A DNA stretch of 64,000 bases from MTP4 sp9310u (GCA_030627005.1 DAOUSW010000001.1:42430-106429), one strand, 5' to 3'. Numbered from the stretch's first letter, positions 52,945-62,423 are shown. Numbers and translations are program-made. Notes: generated by a model not told the origin, from the sequence alone.

Positions 52945-53364
52945 ATGATAAAATTGATCGAAAATCTAATGGAATCAATTAAAAGCTTTATCCGGAAGTT
53001 CACAAAGAAAAAAACCGTAAATCCGATAAAGAGCAGCGGACCGGTCTTTGTGAACAGGGGAGACAAAAAAGAACCAAAACCCCCCCGAGGAAGCGCCCCC
53101 CTCAAAGACCCTGAAAACGCAGAACCTGTGACCGATGAAGCGTATACATTCGGGAATGACATACTTGCGGAACTCAAGAATGACAGGACCTTGCAGCTGG
53201 AAGAAGAGTACGGCATACTCAAAGTCCTTGAGGACGATGTAAGTGTCAGCGATCTGGTAACCGAGCTGAATGAAACCCTTGTCCTGCTTAACAATAAAAA
53301 GGCTCAACAGCACAGGATTATAGTCCAGTACAGGTACAGCGTCTACCTGGCCAATTCCCGGTAA
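52945..53364 (+). CDS. Uncharacterised small protein at the end of archaellum operon 1
   Basis: A 139-residue basic protein starting MIKLIENLMESIKSFIRKFTKKK. It has an amphipathic basic N-terminus (about 1-25), a low-complexity PKPPRGSAPLKD middle, and a predicted coiled region after residue 80 (LQLEEEYGILKVLEDDVSVSDLVTELNETLVLL). AATGAGGTAAAAGT precedes the ATG. I do not recognise a family. Its position 120 bases after flaJ suggests an accessory archaellum role, but the window ends before it can be compared with the second locus. Confidence 0.6.
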   Translation: MIKLIENLMESIKSFIRKFTKKKTVNPIKSSGPVFVNRGDKKEPKPPRGSAPLKDPENAEPVTDEAYTFGNDILAELKNDRTLQLEEEYGILKVLEDDVSVSDLVTELNETLVLLNNKKAQQHRIIVQYRYSVYLANSR

Positions 53365-53970
53365 TGGTCAATCTCGAACCGGAATTAGAGGTAATTCCTT
53401 AAAATATCCGGGGATTATCGGCTCAAAGATTTGAAAGGACGGGACGTTAGGAAACATAACCATTCGGGTAAGGGATAATTGGCTCAACAACTAAAAGTTA
53501 CAGCATTCAGGAAATTCAACAGGTCCAAGCAGGGGCCCGGTGGCTTTAACAGCTCAAAGGTGCGGGGCTCAGGGACTAAGCAACTCGAAAGTATAGGTGT
53601 CCGGTAGTTTCAAAAAATAAAGGAGCCGACATCAGGGTTTGCAGCAGCCGGAGTTTAATAGGAGGTTTGGGGTTCCAACGGTTCAAAAGGTTTAAAGCAG
53701 AAAAGGTATTCATTACTTAAGGGTTTGAAGTGGTTTGGAGTTAATTAGCTGGAACATTCAAAGTTGTTTCAATTTAACTAAAGGGGACCAGAGCATCCGG
53801 AAAGAATTTGAGGCTGCGGATCATGTAAACCGCCCTAATTCATTAATAATGCAGTAGAATTATATGATAGAAGTCGATGAGAATTAATATATTTATAATT
53901 CCAATGTGAAACTTTATATATATCAAAGTAATCTGTTTCAGAAAAGTATTATTCATGCCATGGGGTTTTT
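53365..53970. other. Non-coding region with loose repeats
   Basis: 606 bases without a convincing gene. The word (G/A)GCTCAA(A/C) recurs several times at irregular spacing (near 53419, 53482 and 53560), suggesting heavily decayed repeats. The last ~100 bases are AT-rich and contain the likely promoter of the DsrE-like gene (TATA-like TTTATATATATC near 53912). Confidence 0.45.
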
Positions 53971-54339
53971 ATGACAAAGGTCAAAAAGGTATTACTGCTA
54001 CTCAAAAATATGGTGTATGAAAGCACCAGCCCGCAGGAAACCCTCAAATTTGCGAAGTACTATCGGAGTAAGGGGCTTGATGTACTGGTAATCCTCTGGG
54101 GGCCCATGGGAGTGTTACTTGGAAAGAAAGACAAGACCCGGGGGTCACCCAAATATGACGCCATGATGCAGGAGTGCATCGAGATGGGAGTGGAGTTCCG
54201 TTGCTGCCAGCTAGCGTCGGACATGATAGGACTTAAAAAAGAAGAATTAATTCCAGGGATCGAGTTTATCTGTTCCAGAGATGTTGCAGAAGTGTTTCTC
54301 CAGTATCAGGAAGAGAACCAGCTGATCATCAGTTTCTGA
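53971..54339 (+). CDS. DsrE/DsrF-like family protein
   Basis: A 122-residue cytoplasmic protein with the small alpha/beta fold of the DsrE/YchN family: KVLLLLKNMVYESTSPQETLKFAKYYRSKGLDVLVILWGPMG at the N-terminus and GVEFRCCQLASDMIGL in the second half. The Cys pair at about 75-76 could be redox- or sulfur-active. Family members relay sulfur or act in redox signalling. It stands alone, so its role is uncertain. Confidence 0.75.
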   Translation: MTKVKKVLLLLKNMVYESTSPQETLKFAKYYRSKGLDVLVILWGPMGVLLGKKDKTRGSPKYDAMMQECIEMGVEFRCCQLASDMIGLKKEELIPGIEFICSRDVAEVFLQYQEENQLIISF

Positions 54340-54460
54340 TCTTGCTGATCGATTTTTGACCCCGTTACCTGTCCCTCGACTTCAACTTTATTACAATAAT
54401 CCCCGGCTTCCCGGAAGCTCAGTGAAATTCTTTTCTCAATTTTTTTAAATTAGATATGGC

Positions 54461-54600
54461 CTGAAGCTATCAAAGTTCAACTTCTTCCCGGCTCCTGGCC
54501 CTAAACTATCGGGTTTCGTCCCCCCTGACGGTTACTGAGACGAAGTTATCAAGGTTTCCCCCTCTTCCTGACCTTTATCTGAAGCTATCAGGCTTCATGT
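54461..54600. repeat. Degenerate ~40-bp tandem repeat
   Basis: Four imperfect units start at 54461, 54501, 54541 and 54579. Each begins like CTGAAGCTATCA(A/G)GNTTC and continues with a C/T-rich stretch. There are no regular spacers, so this is not CRISPR. Confidence 0.6.
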
Positions 54601-54724
54601 TTCAACGGTTTCTGAACGGATACACTCCGGCTTTACGTCGGCTACCTGGTCATGCAAACTTGCAAAGTTTTTTATGTGACTCTTGCAATTCACTTGTCCT
54701 GAGCAAAATAAAAACTTAAAAAAA

Positions 54725-54790
54725 CGCTTTAAGGAATGAATTAAACCGCTTTAAGGAATGAATTAAACCGCTTTAAGGAATGAATTATAT
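54725..54790. repeat. 22-bp tandem repeat, 3 copies
   Basis: Three copies of a unit beginning CGCTTTAAGGAATGAATT; the last diverges at its end. The unit lies in the 618-base gap before hmgA. The gap then turns AT-rich with a likely TATA box about 30-50 bases before the ATG. Confidence 0.9.
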
Positions 54791-54957
54791 GTTAATAGGG
54801 GTATATTTAGTATAAAAATATCGAATTTGAATAAATATGCCGAATTTTCGCATTTGAAGCTAATTAAGCCTGATTTGTTTAGCATTAAAAGGTAATTTAG
54901 CCTATTGAAACAATAAGCCTATTAAAACAATATAAGTACCCAGATTTCGGTGATTCC

Positions 54958-56214
54958 ATGCCTCTCGAAAACTATGAACTTGATGAAAATGAAAAACTTC
55001 TTTTACAGAAAATCCTGGACGGAGACATTGCCCTTCGCAAAATTGAAGAAGTTGCGGACCCTGAAACTGCCGTAAAGCTCAGGAGGCTTGCTATTCAGGA
55101 GTTTGCAAAACTTGAGTTCGAACATATCCAGAACTTTTCCTTCGATGTGGAGGCCACGACAAAGAAGAATATCGAAAACATGATCGGGGCAATCCAGCTT
55201 CCGCTGGGGATTGCGGGGCTATTAAAAGTGAATGGGGAATACGCAGACTCCGAATACTACATCCCGCTGGCAACAACCGAAGGAGCCCTTGTGGCAAGCG
55301 TAAACCGCGGCTGTTCAGCCATTACGAAATGCGGGGGAGCAAATGTCAGGATCTTCGAGGATGAAATGACACGGGCTCCTGTTTTCAAACTGGAAAACCT
55401 GGACCGTGCTAAAAAGTTTTATGAATGGGTAAAAAGTCCCGCAATTTTCGAACAGATGAAAGAAGTCGCCGAAAAGACCACACGCTTCGGAAAACTCCTC
55501 AGTGTAAAACCTTTCGTTGCCGGGACCTATGTATACCTGAGGTTCTCCTATGACACAAAAGACGCCATGGGCATGAACATGGTGACCATAGCAACTGAAG
55601 CCGTACTCCACCTGATTGAGGACGAATTCGGGGCAGAACCTATTTCCCTGTCAGGCAACATGTGCACCGATAAAAAGCCGGCATCGATAAACACCATCCT
55701 CGGAAGAGGAAGGACCGTTGTGGCTGAGGTGACCATCCCCGCAGAAATCGTAAAAAAGACCCTGAAATGCACTCCTGAGTCCATGGCCGAGGTTAACTAC
55801 AGCAAAAACCTTCTGGGCTCGGCAAGAGCAGGCGCGATCGGTTTCAATGCCCATGCCGCAAACATCATTGCTGCAATCTACCTGGCCTGCGGACAGGACG
55901 CCGCCCACGTTGTCGAAGGTAGCACGGCAATCACGAGCATGGAGCTTACGAAATATGAAGAAATCCACTGCACCGTAACCCTTCCCGCCCTTCCCCTGGG
56001 AACCGTGGGAGGAGGAACAGGCCTGGGCACCCAGAGGGAATGCCTGAACCTCCTCGGAGCCGCAGGCGCAGGAGACCCCCCGGGAGCAAATGCCAGGAAG
56101 CTTGCGGAAATCGTTGCAGCCACCGTGCTCGCAGGAGAGATTTCCCTTATAGGAGCCCAGGCAGCAGGCCACCTCGCCAGGGCACACGCCCAGCTCGGCC
56201 GTGAGAAGTTCTGA
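54958..56214 (+). CDS. hmgA: 3-hydroxy-3-methylglutaryl-CoA reductase, class I
   Basis: A 418-residue NADPH-dependent reductase making mevalonate for archaeal isoprenoid lipids. The conserved catalytic segments are PLATTEGALVASVNRGC (Glu), SGNMCTDKKPASIN (Lys) and CGQDAAHVVEGS (Asp). The histidine of the C-terminal region lies in GAQAAGHLARAHAQ. GTVGGGTGLGTQRECL is the usual NADP-binding region. The length and N-terminal helical domain match archaeal class I enzymes. It is monocistronic by position. Confidence 0.97.
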   Translation: MPLENYELDENEKLLLQKILDGDIALRKIEEVADPETAVKLRRLAIQEFAKLEFEHIQNFSFDVEATTKKNIENMIGAIQLPLGIAGLLKVNGEYADSEYYIPLATTEGALVASVNRGCSAITKCGGANVRIFEDEMTRAPVFKLENLDRAKKFYEWVKSPAIFEQMKEVAEKTTRFGKLLSVKPFVAGTYVYLRFSYDTKDAMGMNMVTIATEAVLHLIEDEFGAEPISLSGNMCTDKKPASINTILGRGRTVVAEVTIPAEIVKKTLKCTPESMAEVNYSKNLLGSARAGAIGFNAHAANIIAAIYLACGQDAAHVVEGSTAITSMELTKYEEIHCTVTLPALPLGTVGGGTGLGTQRECLNLLGAAGAGDPPGANARKLAEIVAATVLAGEISLIGAQAAGHLARAHAQLGREKF

Positions 56215-56706
56215 AAAAAGATTTAATTCCTTCTTTTTCTTTTTCAATTTCTTTTTTGCAGTAAAAAGCCCAATATTCAGAAAAGTTTCGGCTTTTTAGT
56301 TTTGAAATATTTATATATTTCAGGCAATCCCGGTATTAACCTGCTCAGGTTCCCGTTTATGCTTTTACCCGCCAGAGATATCTTGAGTTTATTATACATT
56401 CAGCTATTATTAAATTTTTGTTCAAAGTAGAAACGCTTATTACAGTATACGCTTCTAAATAGAACGTGGCGACATGCATGAGCAACCCTATTGATAATCT
56501 GGCCTGTGCAGTTACTATTATTATATGCTTTGCAATATTGTACACATTGCTGCATATGGAAATACTAATTCTAGGACTCGTTCTGGTAGCCTGTTTTCTT
56601 TTCGGGAAAACACTATATTTATTTTAAGCGTTTTTAATATGGAGCATTTTTAAGATTTCCGGAATTCCAGACTTGCCAGCATTCCGATGAGCTTAACCCA
56701 TAGATT
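56215..56706. other. Intergenic region after hmgA
   Basis: 492 bases, beginning with a T-rich tract that may end the hmgA transcript and otherwise AT-rich. Short open frames (for example minus 56357-56545) lack a ribosome binding site and look spurious. Nothing else is seen. Confidence 0.4.
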
Positions 56707-56910
56707 TCATATCTCTCCATCCAGCTCGTCGTCCTCGTTTTCAAGGAAATAATCACTCAGTGAAAGTAAAATAATCCCAATTAATACAGTTATTCCACCA
56801 AGGACCTTGTTGACCGTAAAGAGAACAGCTCCAAGAAAGATGAGGGGAAAACCAAGAGCTACTCCCCTGCCTTTCATGAAGAAAGCTTTTATCGAATCAC
56901 CCAATGACAT
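56707..56910 (-). CDS. Small two-helix membrane protein
   Basis: A 67-residue protein, MSLGDSIKAFFMKGRGVALGFPL, with two hydrophobic helices (about 15-35 and 37-56) and an acidic tail (ENEDDELDGEI). GGAGGAGAAAAAG precedes the ATG, a strong ribosome binding site, supporting that it is real despite its length. No family or partner is recognised. Confidence 0.68.
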   Translation of the reverse strand: MSLGDSIKAFFMKGRGVALGFPLIFLGAVLFTVNKVLGGITVLIGIILLSLSDYFLENEDDELDGEI

Positions 56911-57202
56911 CTTAACTTTTTCTCCTCCGCTGTCCGGAACCTTTACATTTACCCTGTTACCAGGATGCCGTCCAGCAGAACCTTTTTTGTTTCCTCGGGA
57001 AAGTTTGACTTCCCCCGGAAAAAAACCAGATAAATGTGAAAATTTTTATTTCTGAGTTTACCCGACCTTTTTTTGAATAAAGGTAATTCATCTATTAAGT
57101 ACTTGAATGTCTCGTTTTTTTTCGCTGGAAAAAATTATGAATTTCAGTGCCGGAAGCAAGAATATATAAGCCCTAATTATAATATATGCTAGGGGAGACG
57201 GA

Positions 57203-57271
57203 ATGGGAAAAGTAGCGGGAACGTACATGAACAATGTAAGAAAAAAAGTGCGCTGCCTGCAGTTATACTAA
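57203..57271 (+). other. 22-codon ORF with ribosome binding site
   Basis: ATG 57203, preceded by GGGGAGACGGA, encodes MGKVAGTYMNNVRKKVRCLQ and two more residues. An AATATATAA box lies about 40 bases upstream. It could be a small protein or a leader peptide ahead of the 2-oxoacid oxidoreductase genes. Without homologues it is unproven. Confidence 0.3.
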
Positions 57272-57272
57272 T

Positions 57273-57320
57273 AAAATCACTTACTGGTAAAATCACTTAC
57301 TGGTAAAATCACTTACTGGT
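57273..57320. repeat. 16-bp tandem repeat, 3 copies
   Basis: Three copies of AAAATCACTTACTGGT, followed by a partial, lie between the short ORF and the oxidoreductase gene. They occupy part of the 504-base gap 56911-57414. Confidence 0.9.
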
Positions 57321-57414
57321 AAGATCATTTCAGTTATCACTGTTGTTTCTGAGATTCAGCGGCATAGTTCTGATTCGAACAAAAAGTAACAGAAAACACC
57401 GGGGGGTAAAATTT

Positions 57415-59139
57415 CTGGACTACACGTTACGAGTAGGGGGAGAAGCAGGGCAGGGCCTGCAGACCATTGGAGGCGCTCTTGCAAAAGTATTTTCCCGAAA
57501 TGGTTTTCATGTATTTACGCACCAGGACTACATGTCCCGGGTCCGCGGAGGACATAACTTTTACCAGATCCGCTTTTCAGACAGGCGGGTGACGGCATCC
57601 AGGGATGTTCTGGACATCCTTGTCGCCCTTGACCTGAACACGATTGAAACGCACAGGAAAAGTCTGGGAGAAGAGGGAATAATCCTCTATGATTCAGAGA
57701 GTATTAAAAAGACATTTGAAGAGCCGGAATTCATAGACGTACCTTTCAAAAAAATCGCCCTTGATGTTGGAAAGAACAGGGTAATGGCAAATACCGTGGC
57801 AACAGGAGCCGTACTGGGAATGCTCGGGATGGGGACGGAAGCCCTGGAAGGAATCCTGAAAACGGCATTCAAGAAGAAAGGGGAAGAAATAATCGAGAAA
57901 AACATTGCCTGTGCCCGGGCAGGATACGATTACGCCCTTTCCAGCTGTCCCCGCTGTGAAGCGTTCAGGCTTGAGGAAACAGGGAACAGGAAACTCATGC
58001 TGATAAACGGGCTCCAGGCAATAGGGCTGGGAGCCCTTATGTCCGGCTGCAAGTTCTATTCCGCCTACCCGATGACACCTTCTACCGGGATCATGAATTT
58101 CCTGGCATCAAAAGCGGAGGAATACGGGATCATTGTCGAACAGGCGGAAGATGAAGTAGCAGCCATTAACATGGCGATAGGCGCCTCCTTTGCCGGGGCC
58201 AGAGCCATGACAGGGACCTCGGGAGGAGGGTTTGCCCTGATGGTAGAAGGCCTCTCCCTGGCAGGCATGACCGAGACCCCGGTAGTGATTGCCGAAATAC
58301 AGCGTCCCGGGCCAGCCACTGGCCTGCCCACCCGGACCGAACAGGCAGACCTCCTCTTCATCCTCTATGCAGGACACGGGGAATTTCCAAGGGTTATCTT
58401 CGAACCCGGAACCCCAAAGCAGGCTTTCCACCTGACAAACAAAGCCTTCGAACTTGCGGAGAAGTATCAGGTCCCCGTGTTTATCCAGTCCGACCAGTAC
58501 CTGGGAGATTCCCAGTGGACCTTTGAGGGCTTCGACCCGGGGCGCCTTATTTACAATGATTACCGCCTCCGCGAGGCGGACCTGGAAGGTGCCGGGGAAT
58601 ACAAACGTCATGCCTTATCCGGCACAGGCATATCTCTCCTTGCAGTCCCGGGAGAAGCCGGGAAACACCTGGTCATAACCGATAGTGATGAACATGATGA
58701 GGAAGGGCATATCATTGAGGACTCGGAAACCCGGATAGAAATGGTCCGAAAAAGGCTCCTGGAAAAAATGCCCCTGATAAGGAAAGAAATGGAAGCTCCG
58801 TACCTTTACGGGGACGCATCCCCAAAAATCGTACTTGTGGGGCACGGCTCTACCTACGGGGTTATAAGAGAGGTCGTGGACATCTTTTCGAAAGAGCAGA
58901 AAATTTCGATGCTGCATTTCAGCGAAATATGCCCGCTGCCGGAAAGCGACAGGTTCGACTACCTGGAGCTTCTGGAAAACGCAGACCTTGCAATCTGCAT
59001 AGAAAACAATGCCACCGGCCAATTTGCAAAGCTTTTCAGAGGCGAAACAGGGTTTGAGTTTACGCACCTGATCACGCGCTACGACGGGAGGCCCTTTACC
59101 GTTGAAAACCTGAAGGAGGATTTGCATGCCTACATTTGA
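57415..59139 (+). CDS. 2-oxoacid:ferredoxin oxidoreductase, gamma-alpha fused subunit
   Basis: The gamma domain (LDYTLRVGGEAGQGLQTIGGAL, about 1-190) and alpha domain (GLQAIGLGALMSGCKFYSAYPMTPSTGIM onward) are fused, as in many archaeal KorA-type enzymes. With the beta subunit it decarboxylates a 2-oxoacid to an acyl-CoA and reduces ferredoxin. The start is not ATG: the frame is open from TTG 57343, and CTG 57415 lies seven bases after a GGGGGGT sequence and directly before the conserved region, so I place it there. The end overlaps the beta gene by 14 bases. The substrate (2-oxoglutarate, pyruvate or an aryl or branched oxoacid) is not resolvable by sight. Confidence 0.88.
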   Translation: MDYTLRVGGEAGQGLQTIGGALAKVFSRNGFHVFTHQDYMSRVRGGHNFYQIRFSDRRVTASRDVLDILVALDLNTIETHRKSLGEEGIILYDSESIKKTFEEPEFIDVPFKKIALDVGKNRVMANTVATGAVLGMLGMGTEALEGILKTAFKKKGEEIIEKNIACARAGYDYALSSCPRCEAFRLEETGNRKLMLINGLQAIGLGALMSGCKFYSAYPMTPSTGIMNFLASKAEEYGIIVEQAEDEVAAINMAIGASFAGARAMTGTSGGGFALMVEGLSLAGMTETPVVIAEIQRPGPATGLPTRTEQADLLFILYAGHGEFPRVIFEPGTPKQAFHLTNKAFELAEKYQVPVFIQSDQYLGDSQWTFEGFDPGRLIYNDYRLREADLEGAGEYKRHALSGTGISLLAVPGEAGKHLVITDSDEHDEEGHIIEDSETRIEMVRKRLLEKMPLIRKEMEAPYLYGDASPKIVLVGHGSTYGVIREVVDIFSKEQKISMLHFSEICPLPESDRFDYLELLENADLAICIENNATGQFAKLFRGETGFEFTHLITRYDGRPFTVENLKEDLHAYI

Positions 59140-59977
59140 AGACTTTGAAGGCCAGGTCCCGGCCTGGTGTCCGGGCTGCGGGAACTTCCAGATCCTCTCA
59201 AGCCTCAAGCAGGCGCTTGTGGAACTTGACATAGAGCCCTGGGAAGTCCTGATTGTCTCAGGGATAGGCCAGAGCGGGAAATTGCCTCACTATATGAAAT
59301 GCCACACCTTCAACGGGCTGCACGGAAGGACTCTCCCTGTCGCTACAGCCGCAAAACTTGCCAACGATGCCCTGCACGTGATCGCCGTTGCCGGGGACGG
59401 GGACTGCTACGGGGAAGGGGGAAACCATTTCATCCACGCAATCCGCAGGAACCCGAACGTAACCCTGCTCGTGCACGACAACCAGATCTACGGGCTGACC
59501 AAGGGCCAGGCCTCTCCCACCTCGGACCAGGGCACCCGTTCGAAGGTCCAGCCCTTCGGCTCTCTCTCGGAACCCATGAACCCGCTTGCCCTGGCAATCT
59601 CCCTGGACTGCAGCTTTGTTGCCCGGGGCTTTGCAGGTGATCCCGAATACCTGAAAGGCCTGATGAAAGCCGCCATTTCCCACAAAGGTTTCGCCCTCCT
59701 AGACATCCTCCAGCCCTGCGTGACCTTCAACAAGGTGAATACGTTCAAATGGTACAGGGACAGGGTATACAAACTTGAAGAGGAATACGACCCTTCCGAC
59801 CGCCTCAAAGCCTTCGAAAGAGCCCTGGAATGGGGAGAAAGGATTCCTAACGGCATTTTCTTTAAAAACGACCGGAAACCCCTCGAAGAACTGGTACCGG
59901 TAATCCGGGAAAAACCTCTTATCAGGCAGAAGTTTTCCCCCGAAGAAACAAAGCGTGAGTTGGAAAAATTTTATTAA
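59126..59977 (+). CDS. 2-oxoacid:ferredoxin oxidoreductase, beta subunit
   Basis: A 283-residue thiamine-diphosphate subunit. WCPGCGNFQILSSLKQAL at the N-terminus has the cluster-type CPGCG motif, and GDGDCYGEGGNHFIHAIRRN is the TPP/Mg motif, followed by HDNQIYGLTKGQASPT. It overlaps the alpha gene by 14 bases, so translation is coupled. GAAAACCTGAAGGAGG precedes the ATG. No separate delta (ferredoxin) subunit follows. Confidence 0.93.
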   Translation: MPTFEDFEGQVPAWCPGCGNFQILSSLKQALVELDIEPWEVLIVSGIGQSGKLPHYMKCHTFNGLHGRTLPVATAAKLANDALHVIAVAGDGDCYGEGGNHFIHAIRRNPNVTLLVHDNQIYGLTKGQASPTSDQGTRSKVQPFGSLSEPMNPLALAISLDCSFVARGFAGDPEYLKGLMKAAISHKGFALLDILQPCVTFNKVNTFKWYRDRVYKLEEEYDPSDRLKAFERALEWGERIPNGIFFKNDRKPLEELVPVIREKPLIRQKFSPEETKRELEKFY

Positions 59978-60463
59978 AACTCCGCCCCCATATTTTTTAT
60001 TTAGATTGTATTAATACATATACTGTTTAATTTATTGAATTAAACATCTCTTTTACAAAATAAGAATATTATACCCGGATATAACATATGAAATATTAAA
60101 AATCCGTTATGAGAGATCGATAAAAAATCCCAAAAAAGGAAGGTTGCTCCTCCAAATTTCCAAAAATCGGAAATATCTATTCTCAAAATCAGCCCCTGAT
60201 TAAACAATTTTTTTGTTTAAATTCAATATTTTATTGAATAAATATAGATATAATAACTATGGAATTATTTGGGCAAAGTTAATATGTTAGTAAAGTTATA
60301 TTATCTGTTGTAAAATTGTGGGTATGTATATAGGGGTCATTTACTGGAAGAACTGCTAACCGCCCAATAGCCATAGGCTCAAACCTATGGTCGGGATGTG
60401 GGGGTCTTTTAGTGATTTCTATATACTTTTAGTCAAAAACAAAAAAATATGAGGAGTGAAAAC
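59978..60463. other. AT-rich promoter region of archaellum operon 2
   Basis: 486 bases with no gene. TTCTATATACT at about 60417-60427 is a likely flaB TATA box, giving a leader of about 15 bases. The hairpin at 60371-60390 lies just upstream of it. Confidence 0.5.
60371..60390. other. Hairpin upstream of archaellum operon 2
   Basis: CCATAGG pairs perfectly with CCTATGG across a 6-base loop, followed by TCGGGATGTGGGGG. The layout resembles IS200/IS605 end hairpins, or it may be a regulatory site close to the promoter. No transposase is adjacent. Confidence 0.45.
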
Positions 60464-61054
60464 ATGAAAGGGATTTTTGGTATCTTCAGTAAAGACGAGC
60501 GGGCCTTCACAGGGCTCGAATCAGCAATCGTGCTGACTGCCTTTGTAGTGGTGGCAGCCGTATTCTCTTATGTTGTCCTTGGGGCCGGGTTCACCACCTC
60601 CGACACCGCCAAGGCGACCATCGACGAGGGTGTCAAGCAGGTCTCATCCTCCGTTGAACTTTGCGGAGATGTTATCGCAAAGGAAGGCAGTACTGATGGT
60701 ACAGTTGGCTATATCCTTGCAACTCTCCAGCTTACTGCAGGACAGGCCCCCGTGGACATAGGTGAAAACAGTGGCGACGGCATGATAGTCGTATCTTACA
60801 CCGACAGTAATTGTTATGATCCAGGTGTGACCTGGACCCAGCAGTTTGTGGGGAACAATGACAGTGACAATGTACTTGAACAGCACGAGAAAGTGATACT
60901 GAACATAACTGTGCCTTCCAGGGCAGAACTGTCAACCAACACAACTGCAATTAACCAGGAATTCAGAATTGAAATCAAACCCGAGGTTGGGGCAATTCTT
61001 CCCTTCACAAGAGTTACACCTCCGCAGATTGATGCTGTCATGAACCTGAAATAA
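60464..61054 (+). CDS. flaB: Archaellin (flagellin) B, locus 2
   Basis: A 196-residue archaellin. The start is ATG 60464, after GAGGAGTGAAAAC. The signal MKGIFGIFSKDERAFTG is cut after Gly17, then comes LESAIVLTAFVVVAAVFSYVVL. It is homologous over its length to the locus 1 archaellin (for example LQLTAGQAPVDIG and EFRIEIKPEVGAILPF). Fewer Asn-x-Ser/Thr sites remain than in locus 1. It heads a second archaellum operon that continues beyond the window. Confidence 0.95.
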   Translation: MKGIFGIFSKDERAFTGLESAIVLTAFVVVAAVFSYVVLGAGFTTSDTAKATIDEGVKQVSSSVELCGDVIAKEGSTDGTVGYILATLQLTAGQAPVDIGENSGDGMIVVSYTDSNCYDPGVTWTQQFVGNNDSDNVLEQHEKVILNITVPSRAELSTNTTAINQEFRIEIKPEVGAILPFTRVTPPQIDAVMNLK

Positions 61055-61156
61055 TCTTGAAAACGGGGGGAAATTATCCTCTCTCCTCTCATTTTATTAC
61101 TTTCAACAACTTGAGGGATCGGATGAGGAATATTTACCTTTTTTCAGGTGTTTAGC

Positions 61157-61852
61157 ATGGAACTGGATAAAAGAGTAACAGGACTTGAAACCGAACTCAA
61201 AATCATAAAAGGAGAAGTAAGAGAGTTACTCGTGGATATCAGGGACCAGATGAACAGGACAGATAATCCTTTTTGCAAGATCCAGAACCAGGAAGTGCCT
61301 GAGGTCGAGACACCGAAAAAAGAAACGCCAGTAGAGGAAGAAAAAGCTGAAGAAAAGATTCAGGGAGAAAAATCCCCGGTTCATCAGGGGCATCTGGAGA
61401 AAACCGAAGCTAATTCGGATGTGGTCAATCCGGATACGATCCAGGCTGTGCGGGAGGCCGTAAAACAGGAAGGAGCGAAGCAAGAAATCATACAGGAATC
61501 CACGGATTCCGGGCGGAAAGAGATAAACACCATCACGCTTGTGGAACTGATGTGCTGGGTAGATTATGCTGTCAGGACTGTCGGACATAACAACCTGGAT
61601 GAGCTCCTGAACCTCTACAACGTTACCGGTCACCTTTCCGATGGGTTAAGGGAAGTTCTCCAGGATATTGCAAATCTTTCCATTGAAGAACCTGCCGAGG
61701 AAAGCAAGGTGAGCATGAAGGACAACATAATGGTGCTTTCGCAGTTGAGTGAAATCCTGAATCCGGGAAATTCCGGAGGAAAAAGCCAGCCAATCTGTGG
61801 GGAAGCCGGCTGGAAAGGGGAGAAAAAGACAAAAAACAGAACTGACTTTTAA
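61157..61852 (+). CDS. Archaellum accessory protein FlaC/FlaD-E fusion, locus 2
   Basis: A 231-residue protein beginning MELDKRVTGLETELKIIKGEVRELL at ATG 61157 (AGGTG upstream; GTG 61148 is less likely). It has a FlaC-like coiled N-terminus, an acidic variable linker, and the FlaD/E domain TITLVELMCWVDYAVRTVGHNNLDELLNLYNVTG. It is shorter than the locus 1 protein, chiefly in the linker. It is expected in the cytoplasmic motor ring. Confidence 0.86.
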   Translation: MELDKRVTGLETELKIIKGEVRELLVDIRDQMNRTDNPFCKIQNQEVPEVETPKKETPVEEEKAEEKIQGEKSPVHQGHLEKTEANSDVVNPDTIQAVREAVKQEGAKQEIIQESTDSGRKEINTITLVELMCWVDYAVRTVGHNNLDELLNLYNVTGHLSDGLREVLQDIANLSIEEPAEESKVSMKDNIMVLSQLSEILNPGNSGGKSQPICGEAGWKGEKKTKNRTDF

Positions 61853-61910
61853 CTGAATTCGAGAGAAAACAGGGAAAGTCAGACCATGAAATCATTTGGG
61901 GAGAAAGCTA

Positions 61911-62411
61911 TTGAGTGGGGATTCGATAGGTGCTGCGATTCTAACGACAGCTTCCGTAATCTGTGCATTTGCATTTATTTCAGCCGTATACCCTTCCGTC
62001 ATTACTGCAGGGGATCCCATCATGAACCGCGCAGACGCAATGGGGGACCAGATCCTGACAGACACGGCGATCCTTCACGAAACAGTCAGCTCCGATGAAA
62101 GGGAGGTCTGCGTCTGGGTCAAGAACGTAGGCTGCAGCCAGATATCCTCAGGTCTGATTGATGAATCAGACCTTTTTTTCGGCCGTGCCGGGAACTTTGA
62201 GCGGATAGCGTATGATGAAAGTGCAGGTTCGACACCTAGCTGGAGCTATTCCATAGAACAGGGAGGGGACAGCAACTGGGACACCGGAGAGACGCTTAAA
62301 ATCACAATTAAACTGCCAGAATCTTATGCATTTGTAAACAGAGAAAAATATTATATCAAGTTCAATGCGTACAACGGGGTCTCGGAAGAGACCTATTTCA
62401 CGGTGGCATAA
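61911..62411 (+). CDS. flaG: Archaellum stator protein FlaG, locus 2
   Basis: A 166-residue protein. The start is most likely TTG 61911: GGGGAGAAAGCTA precedes it and the resulting MSGDSIGAAILTTASVICAF lines up with the locus 1 protein. One N-terminal membrane helix is followed by a beta-rich extracellular domain ending FNAYNGVSEETYFTVA. Twelve bases separate it from flaF. Confidence 0.82.
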   Translation: MSGDSIGAAILTTASVICAFAFISAVYPSVITAGDPIMNRADAMGDQILTDTAILHETVSSDEREVCVWVKNVGCSQISSGLIDESDLFFGRAGNFERIAYDESAGSTPSWSYSIEQGGDSNWDTGETLKITIKLPESYAFVNREKYYIKFNAYNGVSEETYFTVA

Positions 62412-62423
62412 TGGGGTGGAATA

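Noticed and set aside
54461..54790. Possible CRISPR array
   Set aside because: The repeats are adjacent or degenerate without unique spacers, and no cas genes are in the window.
56357..56545. 62-codon minus-strand frame after hmgA
   Set aside because: AT-rich, no ribosome binding site and no protein-like composition.
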